Source: Deltaproteobacteria bacterium
GTDB lineage: Bacteria; CG2-30-53-67
Length of the DNA: 64,000 bases
Reading direction: 5' to 3'
NCBI GenBank assembly: GCA_013151235.1
Contig: JAADIO010000002.1
Coordinates: forward strand, 41,369 to 105,368
Shown here: piece after piece, positions 9,104-21,513 of the stretch
How the letters are laid out: the number at the start of each line of letters is the position of its first letter
Position numbering within the stretch: position 1 is the first letter of the stretch
Program-made: the position numbers and the translations under genes
Notes under the pieces: generated by a model
Told to the model about the DNA's origin: nothing
What the model saw: only the letters and a program-made list of their open reading frames with translations
The model's database searches: none

Positions 9104-9847
9104 CTATTTCGGCAAGACGATCACCTTCTTCAGTACCCCATCCCCCCGACTGACCGTCTTTACTTCCTCATCATTTTGCAGGGTGATATGGATGATCCGC
9201 CGATCCTGGGACGACAAGGGAGCGGTTGAGAAGGGTTTCTGGCTCTTAATGACCTTGTTCCGGGCCTCCAGTGCGATGGCTTGAAGTTTTTTCTCCCTTC
9301 GGATCTTATATTCCTCAATATCCACAATAATCCCGGCCCGGGATTTGGTTGTCTTGCTGTACATGAGGTTTACCAGATATTGTATTGCGTCCAGGGTCTG
9401 CCCCCCTTTACCGATCAGAATACCGGAATCCTTGCCGACGACGTTCATATGGACCCGTTCGTCTCGAATACGGGACTCGATCATCCCTTCCATCTTCATT
9501 CGATCGATCAGGCCGGACAGAATCTCCTGTGCCAATTCCAAATCAACCTCAGCCTTTTCTTTTATCTCTTTCATCGGGGATTCCGATGGAACGGTTGGTT
9601 GTTTTTCCAGCGGAGGCTCGGTCCGTACTTCAACTAACGGATCTCCGACAGATTGAATCACGTTTTTCCCGGCCCCTTTCATGGTCACCCGAATTTTGGC
9701 CAAACGCGAACCGAATCCTAAAAATCCTGTCTTTCCGTCATCCAGTACCTTGATCTCCACTTCCTCCCGATTTGCACCCAGCGTACGCAGAGCATTCGTA
9801 GTGGCTTCCTCAAGGGTGCGGGCTTCCATCTCCACGGATTTTTCCAT
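9104..9847 (-). CDS. jag: Jag/KhpB-type RNA-binding protein
   Basis: RNA-binding protein with Jag-N, KH and R3H domains in order. The Jag-N domain begins at MEKSVEMEARTLEEAT, the KH core is GKDSGILIGKGGQTLDAIQYLVN, and the R3H region follows (MQALEARNKV-like segment and the final HITLQND). The ATG at 9847 is chosen since GGAGG lies nine bases upstream and the Jag-N fold starts there; the open frame continues upstream without a domain. It sits between yidC and mnmE, the conserved setting linking it to RNA and envelope functions. Confidence 0.93.
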   Translation of the reverse strand: MEKSVEMEARTLEEATTNALRTLGANREEVEIKVLDDGKTGFLGFGSRLAKIRVTMKGAGKNVIQSVGDPLVEVRTEPPLEKQPTVPSESPMKEIKEKAEVDLELAQEILSGLIDRMKMEGMIESRIRDERVHMNVVGKDSGILIGKGGQTLDAIQYLVNLMYSKTTKSRAGIIVDIEEYKIRREKKLQAIALEARNKVIKSQKPFSTAPLSSQDRRIIHITLQNDEEVKTVSRGDGVLKKVIVLPK

Positions 9848-9891
9848 ATTTTCAAACCTCCGAAACCGATCAGTCAACCACATCAAAAAAA

Positions 9892-11502
9892 TTATGCCGG
9901 AACCGGTTTTTTCTGTTGATTGATATAGAGTTGCTGTGCAATGGTCAGTACGTTGTTTATCAGCCAATAAAGAACCAGCCCCGACGGAAAATTCAAAAAC
10001 ATAAAGGTAAAGATTACCGGCATATATTGAAACAATTTGGCCTGCTTCGGATCCATGGTGCTGGGCGTCATCTTCTGCTGTAAAAACATGGTAACGCCCA
10101 TCAATAATGGAAGGGGCCCAACAGCAAAGTGTCCGACATGTCCAAAAAGAGTATCCGCCGCAGAAAGATCATGAATATAAAGAAAGGGTGCCTGCCGCAA
10201 TTCAATGGCATTGAGCAACACATTGTACAGTGCAAAAAAAACAGGGATCTGAATCACGAGAGGAAGACATCCGGAGGCCGGGTTGACCTTATATTTTTTG
10301 TAAAGCCCCATGATCTCCCGATTCATTACCTGAGGATCTTTTTTGTACTTTTCCCGTATGGCGCTGATCTCCGGCTGAAGCCGCTGCATCTCCTGCATCG
10401 ACTTCTGCTGCTTATGCGTCAGGGGAGCAAAGATTAACTTGATAAAACTGGTCAGAAGAATAATTGCCACACCGTAATTGCCGACCACCCCATAGATCCC
10501 TTTGAGGATAAAAAACATCGGTTTCGCCAGAAAACCAAAGAAACCAAAATTAATGACCTTCACCAGTCCGTCTTTTTTAAGAATCTTATACTCCTTCGGA
10601 CCGGCATAAAAATTGTAAGAAAGGATCTTCCCCCGTCCGATAATGCCAATCACATAAGAAATGCCTCCCTTTTGTTTAAAAGATTCCATTACGGCCATAT
10701 CCGCAGGCTTTTTGGGAAGAAGGGCCGTTAAAAAATATTTTTCTTCAAAGGCCGCCCAGGGAATCTCTCCGGAAAGATTTTTTCTTTCTTTCATATTCTT
10801 GAATTTTATCCGCTCCACTTTTCCGGACCGTTGAAGGACCGGTCCTACGTGATTATAGCGTCCCCCCGGTGCTTTTTCGTCCTGTTTTTGAAAATAAGAT
10901 CCTACAAGAAGTTGTATACTTCGGGATTGATCTTGAGTAATTTCAAGTCCCACCCGATAATCATCTCGATGAAAAATAAATCTCTTCTCAAGCCATCCTC
11001 CATTCGGATTTTTGTAGGTCATCTTCAATGTGGCACTTTCCTCTTCGGAATTTAGTGTAATCTCCCGCCTGGAGGGAGCAAAATCAGCATTCAGAATTTT
11101 TCCATCCAGGAAAATTTGAAGCGGATAAAAACCCATGCTGTCATGAATCAGATGAATCGGATTTCCCTTCTTGTCATGGTAAGCTTTGATAATGATTTCC
11201 TTGATCACTGCATTTTTTGTGGAAATAAAATAGGTTGCAAGGTTGGTATCCACACGCACGGTTTTTTCCGGAAGTTGAGAAGTTCCGGAGAAAAAGTTTT
11301 TCTCCGATGACTTCAGAGGATTTTTCTCTACTTCCTCTCTTTTGTTCCCTTTCGGAATCACAGTAAACTTCTCTGCAGGTTTTGATAAAGCCTGAGATTG
11401 TACACTTTTATCTTCAATCCTGTCCATTGTAGGAAAGAGATATTGATATCCGAAGAGTACGATAAGAGAGAGAGCAAAGGCCAATAATGCCCTTTTTTCC
11501 AT
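9892..11502 (-). CDS. yidC: Membrane protein insertase YidC
   Basis: Inserts and folds inner-membrane proteins with or without SecYEG. The 536-aa Gram-negative type has an N-terminal signal anchor (MEKRALLAFALSLIVLFGYQ), a large periplasmic beta-sandwich domain up to about residue 320, and the five-helix insertase core ending in FPSGLVLYWLINNVLTIAQQ. The ATG at 11502 follows AGGAGA; the longer frame to 11535 lacks a site. The large periplasmic domain supports a diderm organism. Confidence 0.96.
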   Translation of the reverse strand: MEKRALLAFALSLIVLFGYQYLFPTMDRIEDKSVQSQALSKPAEKFTVIPKGNKREEVEKNPLKSSEKNFFSGTSQLPEKTVRVDTNLATYFISTKNAVIKEIIIKAYHDKKGNPIHLIHDSMGFYPLQIFLDGKILNADFAPSRREITLNSEEESATLKMTYKNPNGGWLEKRFIFHRDDYRVGLEITQDQSRSIQLLVGSYFQKQDEKAPGGRYNHVGPVLQRSGKVERIKFKNMKERKNLSGEIPWAAFEEKYFLTALLPKKPADMAVMESFKQKGGISYVIGIIGRGKILSYNFYAGPKEYKILKKDGLVKVINFGFFGFLAKPMFFILKGIYGVVGNYGVAIILLTSFIKLIFAPLTHKQQKSMQEMQRLQPEISAIREKYKKDPQVMNREIMGLYKKYKVNPASGCLPLVIQIPVFFALYNVLLNAIELRQAPFLYIHDLSAADTLFGHVGHFAVGPLPLLMGVTMFLQQKMTPSTMDPKQAKLFQYMPVIFTFMFLNFPSGLVLYWLINNVLTIAQQLYINQQKKPVPA

Positions 11503-11551
11503 AATTTCTCCTGATAACGGAATCATTCTGAACAAAGAAGGAGTGAAAAAA

Positions 11552-11770
11552 TCAACTCAGAGGATCATAACCACCGGCATGGAAGGGATGACAACGAAGA
11601 ATCCGGGAAACTCCGAGACGCCACCCCTTCAACATGCCATATTTCCTGATCGCTTGAGCAGTGTATTCCGAGCAGGTGGGAAAATAACGACAATGATTCA
11701 TCGTAAGGGGGGAAATCCATTTCTGATAAAATCGGATAAATCCGATATTAATTTTCTTCAATCCTTCCAT
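11552..11770 (-). CDS. yidD: Membrane protein insertion efficiency factor YidD
   Basis: Small membrane-associated protein assisting YidC-dependent insertion. It is 72 aa from ATG 11770, or 76 aa from a TTG at 11782. The family signature is clear: [12 protein letters not shown], then [19 protein letters not shown] with the conserved cysteines, and a C-terminal [13 protein letters not shown]. The start is uncertain because neither candidate has a good ribosome site. It lies between rnpA and yidC as usual. Confidence 0.93.
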   Translation of the reverse strand: MEGLKKINIGFIRFYQKWISPLTMNHCRYFPTCSEYTAQAIRKYGMLKGWRLGVSRILRCHPFHAGGYDPLS

Positions 11771-11806
11771 TCCATTTACCAATTACCAAAAAACAAGGCC
11801 GGATTC

Positions 11807-12190
11807 TTACGACACCTTGCTCCTTTTAATCAGAGCCTTACATTCCAAAAGAATCTCCCGGTAGGATGAATGGACAATTGCTTTTCGTGCAACAATGACC
11901 CGATCAAAAATATCCTGATTTTGCCGGAGGTGACACCGTACCACTTCCTTCAATCTCCGTTTAACCCGATTTCGAAAAACCGCATTTCCGATCTTCTTGG
12001 ATACGGCGATGCCGTATCGGCTGATTTTTCCTCCCCGATCACAGGTATAAACAATCATGTTCTTCCCGACCTTTTTATCACCCTCCCTGTATACCTCCCG
12101 ATATTCCCAATGTTTTCGGATCCATTGATCTTTTTCTTTCATGATATTGTCGGAGAATCTATACTCCGATTCGTTTCCGGCCTTTTGCAC
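11807..12190 (-). CDS. rnpA: Ribonuclease P protein component
   Basis: Protein subunit of RNase P, which removes the 5' leaders of tRNA precursors. It contains the RNR signature [13 protein letters not shown] and the preceding SKKIGNAV strand. The GTG at 12190 gives 127 aa and overlaps the rpmH stop by 32 bases; an internal ATG at 12142 would remove the overlap. Neither has a strong Shine-Dalgarno sequence, so the start is open. Position between rpmH and yidD is canonical. Confidence 0.92.
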   Translation of the reverse strand: MQKAGNESEYRFSDNIMKEKDQWIRKHWEYREVYREGDKKVGKNMIVYTCDRGGKISRYGIAVSKKIGNAVFRNRVKRRLKEVVRCHLRQNQDIFDRVIVARKAIVHSSYREILLECKALIKRSKVS

Positions 12191-12293
12191 GTCGGCGTTG
12201 AATAATTGCTCTGCCGCTTCTGGTCTTCATTCGAGTGAGAAACCCGTGTGTTTTCTTCTTTTTCCGGTTATTCGGTTTGAATGTAATCGACAT
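12159..12293 (-). CDS. rpmH: 50S ribosomal protein L34
   Basis: A 44-aa basic protein of the large ribosomal subunit with the L34 pattern [20 protein letters not shown] and [16 protein letters not shown]. Two consecutive ATGs (12296, 12293) follow AGGAG; the second has the better spacing. It is the first gene of the minus-strand operon reading away from oriC. Confidence 0.95.
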   Translation of the reverse strand: MSITFKPNNRKKKKTHGFLTRMKTRSGRAIIQRRRAKGRKRIGV

Positions 12294-12353
12294 CATTATC
12301 TCCTTTAATCCATTGGAATGAGAGAGTATATTCCCTGTCTTTTTTGATGTCAA

Positions 12354-12946
12354 GAATAAAAGGTTTATAAATCGGGGGAGGACAAGAGATTGTGCCTATG
12401 GGGGTCATTGTGGAGTACTCCTGCTTTTATTAAATATTTTAAAATAATATAGTAGCAGTAGTAGTGTTGAAGAATTTCGTGTAATACGTATCTAATGTGT
12501 TGATATCTAAAGTATTTTGTCTGGGGGAATCTTGTGAGCGATTTCTTCACTTGTCCACGGGTATTCTTTTTTAAATATAAATCCACATTTTTTTCACATC
12601 TTCAATAACATCTTTCTCACAGAAGAATGAAGTAATCATGAATAATTTTAATGAAGAAAATTGAAAAAACATCTTGCCATCAAAAAAACCATTTGTTATG
12701 TTGAGAACCTATCTCTCAATTCAGAGGCGTCGGATTTGGACCGAAAAATTAATCAGCCCGGCAGAATGGTTCTGAAGATATGCGGGAACCTGCAAAATCT
12801 GTTGAATAGATGCCCTCTATTTCATGTAACTATTTCAATATAAACAAGAAATACTTTTTTCCACAGTTGTGGAAAAGTCTGTTGATAACGAGGAAAAACA
12901 GGACAATTCCGATCGACCGGAGGACCTCTCTCAAGAGGGTTTTATT
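12354..12946. other. Chromosomal origin oriC (rpmH-dnaA intergenic region)
   Basis: AT-rich region between the divergent rpmH and dnaA genes. Boxes fitting TTWTNCACA are at 12590-12598 (TTTTTCACA), 12857-12865 (TTTTCCACA) and 12868-12876 on the minus strand, the last two forming a head-to-head pair. A one-mismatch box TTATCAACA is at 12888-12880, and a weaker TTGTCCACG at 12551-12559. At 12450-12464 five triplets TAG-TAG-CAG-TAG-TAG abut an AT-only stretch (12428-12450), resembling a DnaA-trio beside an unwinding element. Short open frames here (12365-12586, 12661-12843) have no family features and are not called as genes. Confidence 0.8.
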
Positions 12947-14302
12947 ATGAATACGTGGGAAGAAATCACTGAAATTTTGAGCACACGTCTGACTAAACAG
13001 AGTTTTGACAACTGGTTCAAATCAACAAAACTCTTCAGTGAAAATGAAAACGAAATTCAGATTGCCGTACCGAACAAATTTTTAAAAGACTGGATTGAGA
13101 CCCACTATTCCGATTTGCTGAACGATGTTATCGAGAACCTTGATTTTCAAAAGAATCTTTCCTTCCGGGTGGATCATAAATTTCAGGATAAAGAACCATT
13201 GCAAGATCCGGTACTCCCGGAGATGCCTTCTCCGAAAACCTCCGTTTCTTTAGAAGAACATGTACCTGCCGGAAAGGGAATTTCTTTTTTGAACGAACGG
13301 TTTACCTTTGAAAATTTTGTTGTGGGACCAAGTAATCAATTTGCACATGCTGCTGCACGGGCCGTTGGAGAAGTCCTTTATAAGGCCTATAATCCACTCT
13401 TTATCTATGGTGGTGTCGGACTTGGAAAGACCCACCTCATGCATGCTATCGGACATCACGTGCATTCCGTCAACAAGCAGGTCCGTATATGTTTTGTCAG
13501 TACGGAACATTTCATGAATGAAATGATTAGCTGCATCCGATATGACCGGATGGCCCATTTTCGTCAAAAATACAGAAACATGGATGTACTTATGGTCGAT
13601 GACATCCAGTTTCTTTCCGACAAAGAACGAACCCAGGAGGAGTTTTTTCATACCTTCAACGCCCTTTACGATGCCAGAAAACAGTTAGTCTTTTCCAGCG
13701 ACCGCTATCCCAAAGAAATTCCCAACCTGGAGGAGAGGCTTCGTTCCCGTTTTGAGTGGGGTCTTCTTGCGGATATTCAGCCGCCGGATCTGGAGACCAA
13801 GGTAGCCATACTCCGGAAAAAGGCGGAGATTGACGGAATCCACCTTCCCGATGATGTGAGTCTGTTTCTGGCGAAGAAGATTCGCTCCAACGTCCGTGAG
13901 TTGGAAGGTTCACTGATCAAATTAGGTGCGGTTGCTTCACTCACCTCCCGGGATATCTCCGTAGGCCTGGCCCAGGAAGTTCTCAAAGATTTTCTGAATG
14001 AAAAGGAAAAAATCGTTTCCATTGCCCTGATACAGCGTTTTGTCGTCGAACATTACAAGGTAAAAATTGCAGACCTTAAATCCAAAAAGCGGAACCAGTC
14101 GATTGTCCTGCCCCGGCAGGTGGCCATGTACCTCTGCCGAAACCTGACGGACAGTTCCCTGCCGGAAATCGGCAAGAATTTCGGAGGAAAAGATCATACC
14201 ACGGTGATTCATGCCTGTAAAAACATTGATACAAAGATCAAAACCAATCCGGAATTAGCGAACACTATCCAGCAACTGAAAGACAGGGTCCTCTCCAATT
14301 GA
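12947..14302 (+). CDS. dnaA: Chromosomal replication initiator DnaA
   Basis: AAA+ initiator that binds DnaA boxes and unwinds oriC. The 451-aa protein begins MNTWEEITEILSTRL (domain I). It has Walker A GGVGLGKTHLMHAIG, Walker B VLMVDDIQFL, and the domain IV box-binding helix with DHTTVIHACKNI. The ATG at 12947 follows AGAGGG seven bases upstream. A frame-extended GTG at 12869 lies inside a DnaA box and is not favoured. The boxes overlapping its leader suggest autoregulation. Confidence 0.97.
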   Translation: MNTWEEITEILSTRLTKQSFDNWFKSTKLFSENENEIQIAVPNKFLKDWIETHYSDLLNDVIENLDFQKNLSFRVDHKFQDKEPLQDPVLPEMPSPKTSVSLEEHVPAGKGISFLNERFTFENFVVGPSNQFAHAAARAVGEVLYKAYNPLFIYGGVGLGKTHLMHAIGHHVHSVNKQVRICFVSTEHFMNEMISCIRYDRMAHFRQKYRNMDVLMVDDIQFLSDKERTQEEFFHTFNALYDARKQLVFSSDRYPKEIPNLEERLRSRFEWGLLADIQPPDLETKVAILRKKAEIDGIHLPDDVSLFLAKKIRSNVRELEGSLIKLGAVASLTSRDISVGLAQEVLKDFLNEKEKIVSIALIQRFVVEHYKVKIADLKSKKRNQSIVLPRQVAMYLCRNLTDSSLPEIGKNFGGKDHTTVIHACKNIDTKIKTNPELANTIQQLKDRVLSN

Positions 14303-14318
14303 TCATGAGGTTTTGAAT

Positions 14319-15434
14319 ATGAAATTCACGATTGAAAAAACGGACCTCCTTTCCGGCCTTCAGAAGATTCAAGGGGTGGTTCAGGCGAGAAGTACCATGC
14401 CGATTCTTTCCAATGTCCGCATGGAGGTGGGGAAAGATCAAATCCGGCTCTTTGCGACGGACCTGGAAATCGGACTTCAGGACAGTGTGACGGCAAAAGT
14501 GGAAGAGGAAGGCAAGATTACCGTCTCCGCAAAGAAACTCTATGAAATTGCCCGGGAATCCCGGGAAGGATCCCTCCGGATTGAAACAGAAGAATCCCGG
14601 GAGATCATAATCCGTACCGGCAAGTCGAGCTTCAAGCTTCGCTGTCTTTCGGCAGATGAGTTCCCTTCCTTTCCGGAGATTAAGGAAACAAACCGGATCC
14701 GGATCCCGACAGCGGTTTTATCGGAAATGATTAAAAAAACGGTCTTTGCCGTCTCCTCCGACCTGACGCGTCCGGCATTGAATGGTGCCCTGATTCACTT
14801 TCCCGGTGCCGGGCAATCGGACATTGAGATGGTCGCGACCGACGGCCACCGGCTGGCACAGGTCATCCGCGAACTCAAGATATCAAATACCCCCAAAGAG
14901 CAGAAGGTGATCGTTCCCAAAAAGACACTTTTCGAGTTGAGGAAACATCTGGATGAAGGGGAACCCGGAGAAATCGAGATTGTTCTGTCGGACAAACATA
15001 TCCTCTTCCAGGAGGGATCCTATATCCTTCTCTCCCGTTTGATTGATGGGCGCTTTCCCAATTATGAGGAAGTAATCCCCCGGGAACATCCCCGGAGCGT
15101 CTCTTTGGACCGAGAACTTCTTCAGGGAGCGGTACGCAGGGTCTCGATCCTCTCCGATGAAAAAACACATGCCATCAAACTGAACTTCAGAAAAGGAGAA
15201 CTACAGATCTCCTCCAGTAATCCCGAGATGGGAGAAGCCGATGAAGTTCTGACCACGGACTATTCCGGCGAAGAAACCTCCTTCGGTTTCAATGTCCGTT
15301 ATATGCAGGATATTACTTCGGCCCTTTCCGGTGAAGAGGTACGTATTCATTTTCTGGATGCTGCCAGTCCCGCCCGTATAGAAGATCCCGGCGATGCCGG
15401 TTTTGTCGGCGTGATCATGCCGATGCGTGTCTGA
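14319..15434 (+). CDS. dnaN: DNA polymerase III sliding clamp (beta subunit)
   Basis: Ring-shaped processivity clamp. The 371-aa protein has the three-domain clamp fold and the usual start MKFTIEKTDLLSGLQKIQGVV and end VGVIMPMRV. The ATG at 14319 is preceded by GAGG; a TTG two codons earlier is less likely. It lies 16 bases after dnaA and 8 bases before recF. Confidence 0.97.
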   Translation: MKFTIEKTDLLSGLQKIQGVVQARSTMPILSNVRMEVGKDQIRLFATDLEIGLQDSVTAKVEEEGKITVSAKKLYEIARESREGSLRIETEESREIIIRTGKSSFKLRCLSADEFPSFPEIKETNRIRIPTAVLSEMIKKTVFAVSSDLTRPALNGALIHFPGAGQSDIEMVATDGHRLAQVIRELKISNTPKEQKVIVPKKTLFELRKHLDEGEPGEIEIVLSDKHILFQEGSYILLSRLIDGRFPNYEEVIPREHPRSVSLDRELLQGAVRRVSILSDEKTHAIKLNFRKGELQISSSNPEMGEADEVLTTDYSGEETSFGFNVRYMQDITSALSGEEVRIHFLDAASPARIEDPGDAGFVGVIMPMRV

Positions 15435-15442
15435 CCTTTTCC

Positions 15443-16579
15443 ATGAAAATACGGCAACTTTCCCTGAAGCATTTCCGGAATGTGAATTCCTGTCTCCTGT
15501 TGCCGGATGGGGGTGTCAACATCCTCTTCGGGGAGAACGGCCAGGGGAAGACCAATCTCTTGGAGGCGATTTATTTCCTCTCCCACCTGGGGAGCTTTCG
15601 ACCGGGTTCACAGAAGGATCTGGTCCTGCAGGGGAGGCTCTGGGGTCAGGTGCAGGGGGCTGTGGAAGACCGGGGCGTATTTAAAGAAATTCTTTTAACG
15701 ATAGGGGAAAAGGAGAAAGGCATCCGGGTGAACGGAAAACCGGTGTCCCGGGGGGTTGATTATTATGGTACCTTGGATGTTATCCTCTTTTCTCCGGAAA
15801 CCCTGACGCTCGTCAAGGGGGGGCCGGAAGGGCGAAGACGGTTTCTGGATCGTGCAATCTCCCGCCTCGACCGGCGCTATCTTTACGACCTCAAGAAATA
15901 TCGCAAAATTCTTCACCAACGCAACGGACTTCTTCGCCTCATCCGGGATGGAAGAGTTTCCCGTGTGGAGTTGCCGGCCTGGAATGAACAACTGGCCCGG
16001 ACGGGAAGCAGTATCCTTCTGGGACGGTATCGCTTCCTGAGGGAATATGAGATCTGTGCGACCGGAATTTTTCAACAGCTTGTCCACAAGGGGAGCAAAC
16101 TTCGCATTCTCTACCATTCCACGTTGATGCAAAAGGGAAAAGCAATCAATGACGGACAGGCGGAACTACAGGAAAAATTCATGGCCGGAATGGACATCGT
16201 TGCGGACCGGGAGGTTCGGTGCGGATCGACCCGGATCGGGCCCCACCTGGACGACCTGATTCTTGAGGTCGATGGCCGGCCGGCGAAAACCTTTGCCTCC
16301 CAGGGAGAAAGTCGAATGCTGACCCTGGCCTTGACCTTGAGTGAGGCACTCTTTCATTCTGAAAAAAAGGGGACCGCCCCCGTTTTACTCCTGGATGACG
16401 TGACCTCCGAACTCGACCGGGTCCATCGCCGGCGTTTGAGCGGCTTTCTTCGGCAAATGGGGCAGGTTTTCCTGACCACGACGGACCGGGACCTCCATCG
16501 GAAAATAGAGGTTTCCTCGACCGGTTTTCTCGTGGAAAAAGGTGAGATTGCTCTTGTAAAAAAGGGACGGAAATTGTAA
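15443..16579 (+). CDS. recF: DNA replication and repair protein RecF
   Basis: SMC-like ATPase that acts with RecO and RecR at gaps in DNA. The 378-aa protein has Walker A GENGQGKTNLLEAIYFLS near residue 30, the ABC-type signature in FASQGESRMLTLAL, and Walker B VLLLDDVTSELD. It starts MKIRQLSLKHFRNV, typical of RecF. recR is also in this window at 28 kb. Confidence 0.96.
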   Translation: MKIRQLSLKHFRNVNSCLLLPDGGVNILFGENGQGKTNLLEAIYFLSHLGSFRPGSQKDLVLQGRLWGQVQGAVEDRGVFKEILLTIGEKEKGIRVNGKPVSRGVDYYGTLDVILFSPETLTLVKGGPEGRRRFLDRAISRLDRRYLYDLKKYRKILHQRNGLLRLIRDGRVSRVELPAWNEQLARTGSSILLGRYRFLREYEICATGIFQQLVHKGSKLRILYHSTLMQKGKAINDGQAELQEKFMAGMDIVADREVRCGSTRIGPHLDDLILEVDGRPAKTFASQGESRMLTLALTLSEALFHSEKKGTAPVLLLDDVTSELDRVHRRRLSGFLRQMGQVFLTTTDRDLHRKIEVSSTGFLVEKGEIALVKKGRKL

Positions 16580-16592
16580 GATAGTCCGTTGA

Positions 16593-19058
<2,466 letters not shown>

Positions 19059-19071
19059 GCGAAGGAGAAGC

Positions 19072-21513
19072 ATGGAACAGAAAGGTATCGTCCTTCCCGT
19101 CAATATCGAAGAGACCATGAAACGGTCCTATCTTGATTATTCGATGAGCGTCATCGTCGGCCGGGCCCTCCCCGATGTGCGGGATGGTCTCAAACCGGTC
19201 CACCGGCGGATCCTCTATGCCATGTTCCGGGAAGGGCTCCTTTCCAATAAAAAATATTCCAAATCGGCCGGAGTGGTCGGGGAGGTGCTGAAGAAGTTTC
19301 ATCCCCATGGTGATTCCGCTGTCTATGACAGTCTGGTCCGGATGGCCCAGGAGTGGAATCTCCGCTATCCGCTGATCGACGGACAGGGAAATTTCGGGTC
19401 CGTCGATGGGGATTCGGCCGCCGCCTACCGTTATACGGAGGCACGTCTGACGAAGATTGCCGAGGAGATGCTGGCCGACATTGACAAGGAAACCATTAAT
19501 TACACGCCGAATTTTGACGGCTCCGTCGACGAACCTTCCGTCCTGCCGACCCGTATTCCCAACCTCCTGATCAACGGATCGGCGGGAATTGCCGTGGGGA
19601 TGGCCACCAACATTCCGCCCCACAATCTCGGGGAAATCATTGCGGGTCTGATGTTGCTGATCGATAAACCGGATGCTTCCCTGGAGGAGATCCTCGCCGT
19701 TATCCCGGGGCCGGATTTTCCCACGGGCGGGTTCATCCTCGGCTGGGAGGGGATTCGTCAAGCCTACACCACGGGACGGGGAAAAGTGCTTCTGCAGGCC
19801 CGGACCCTTGTGGAAAAAGGGGCGCGCAAGGGGGCAAAAGACGCTATCATCGTGACGGAGATTCCCTACAGCGTGAACAAGTCGAGGCTTTTGGAAGAAA
19901 TTGCACGGCTGGTGCAGAGCAGGAAGATTGAAGGGATTACCGACCTGCGGGATGAATCGGACCGGGAGGGGATCCGGATCGTCATGGAACTGCGCAAAAA
20001 CGAGATCGCCGAGGTTGTTTTGAACCAGCTCTTTAAACACACCTCGCTTCGCACGACCTTCGGGATCATCCTGCTTTCTCTGATCCACAATGAACCGAAG
20101 ATCCTGGGGATTCGAGAGATCCTGCGTCATTTTCTCGACCATCGCAAAGAGGTTGTCACCCGCCGGAGTCTTTTCGATCTCAGGAAGGCCGAGGCCCGCG
20201 CGCACCTCCTCGAAGGATTCAAGATCGCCCTGGACAACCTGGATGCCGTGATCAAGCTGATCAAGGGCTCCCGGGATCCCGAGACGGCCCGGACGGGCCT
20301 GATGAAAAAATTCAAGTTGACGGTGGAACAGGCCCGGGCGATCCTCGAGATGCGTCTTCAGCGCCTGACCGGCCTTGAGCGGGACAAGATTCTTTCCGAC
20401 CTGAAAGAGACCCGTACCCTGATCAAAAAACTGAAGTTTATCCTGGAACATGAGGATGAAATCCTGAAGATAATCCAAAGGGAATTAGCAGAAATCCGGG
20501 ATCGATACAACGATCCGAGACGCAGTGAAATCATTGCCCGGTCGGCCGAGCTTCGGGTGGAAGATCTGATCGCGGAAGAGGAGATGGTGATTACCATCTC
20601 CCACTCCGGTTATATCAAGCGGAATGCCGTCAGTCTTTACCGCGCGCAACAACGGGGCGGCCGGGGCGTCACCGGTATGGGGACCAAGGATGAGGATTTT
20701 GTGGAGCGCCTTTTTGTGGCGCAAACCCATGATTTTATCCTCTTTTTCACCAACATGGGGAAGGTCTACTGGTTAAAGGTACACGAGATTCCCCAGGCGG
20801 GTCGGGCCGCCCGGGGGAAGGCAATCGTCAACCTGCTGCAGATCTCATCCGCAGAGACCATTACCGCCACCCTGCCGGTAAGGGAATTTGATGAAAGCAA
20901 ATACATCATCATGGCTACCCGCCGGGGGATCGTTAAAAAGACCTCTCTCGCGGCTTACAGTCATCCCAGGACGACCGGGATCATGGCTCTCTCCCTCGAT
21001 GCCGGTGACCAGTTGATTCGGGTCGGCATTACCAACGGGGATCATGACATCCTCCTGGGGACCCGTGACGGGATGGCCATCCGATTCCATGAAACCGAAG
21101 TACGCCCCATGGGGCGGGTTTCCCGCGGGGTCAAAGGGATCTCCATGCGGAAAGAGGATGAAGTGATGGGCATGGAGGTGGTCAATCCAGGCGAAACCCT
21201 GCTCACGGTCACGGAGAACGGATTCGGAAAACGTACGAAGATCTCCGAATATCCCGTCCAGGGACGCGGCGGCAAAGGGGTGATCACCATCAAAACCACG
21301 GAACGCAACGGCGAAGTGATCAACGTCCGGCAGGTCTCCGACGAAGACGACCTGATGATCATCACCCGCAAAGGGCAGATCATCCGGATGAAGATCGCCG
21401 GAGTCTCGGTGATCGGACGGAATACCCAGGGTGTCAAATTGATCGGTATTGAAGCAGGAGACAAAGTCACCGGTGTGGCCACCCTTGCAGAAAAGGAAAG
21501 TGAAGAGGAATGA
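19072..21513 (+). CDS. gyrA: DNA gyrase subunit A
   Basis: DNA cleavage and rejoining subunit of gyrase, 813 aa. The catalytic tyrosine is Y121 in [10 protein letters not shown]. The quinolone-resistance region reads [10 protein letters not shown] (serine 82 and aspartate 86), the sensitive-type residues. The C-terminal beta-pinwheel carries the GyrA-box [11 protein letters not shown], which marks gyrase rather than topoisomerase IV. It follows gyrB after 13 bases. Confidence 0.97.
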   Translation: MEQKGIVLPVNIEETMKRSYLDYSMSVIVGRALPDVRDGLKPVHRRILYAMFREGLLSNKKYSKSAGVVGEVLKKFHPHGDSAVYDSLVRMAQEWNLRYPLIDGQGNFGSVDGDSAAAYRYTEARLTKIAEEMLADIDKETINYTPNFDGSVDEPSVLPTRIPNLLINGSAGIAVGMATNIPPHNLGEIIAGLMLLIDKPDASLEEILAVIPGPDFPTGGFILGWEGIRQAYTTGRGKVLLQARTLVEKGARKGAKDAIIVTEIPYSVNKSRLLEEIARLVQSRKIEGITDLRDESDREGIRIVMELRKNEIAEVVLNQLFKHTSLRTTFGIILLSLIHNEPKILGIREILRHFLDHRKEVVTRRSLFDLRKAEARAHLLEGFKIALDNLDAVIKLIKGSRDPETARTGLMKKFKLTVEQARAILEMRLQRLTGLERDKILSDLKETRTLIKKLKFILEHEDEILKIIQRELAEIRDRYNDPRRSEIIARSAELRVEDLIAEEEMVITISHSGYIKRNAVSLYRAQQRGGRGVTGMGTKDEDFVERLFVAQTHDFILFFTNMGKVYWLKVHEIPQAGRAARGKAIVNLLQISSAETITATLPVREFDESKYIIMATRRGIVKKTSLAAYSHPRTTGIMALSLDAGDQLIRVGITNGDHDILLGTRDGMAIRFHETEVRPMGRVSRGVKGISMRKEDEVMGMEVVNPGETLLTVTENGFGKRTKISEYPVQGRGGKGVITIKTTERNGEVINVRQVSDEDDLMIITRKGQIIRMKIAGVSVIGRNTQGVKLIGIEAGDKVTGVATLAEKESEEE

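Noticed and set aside
12365-12843. Two small open frames in oriC
   Set aside because: They overlap DnaA boxes and AT-rich DNA, with no ribosome site or similarity to families.
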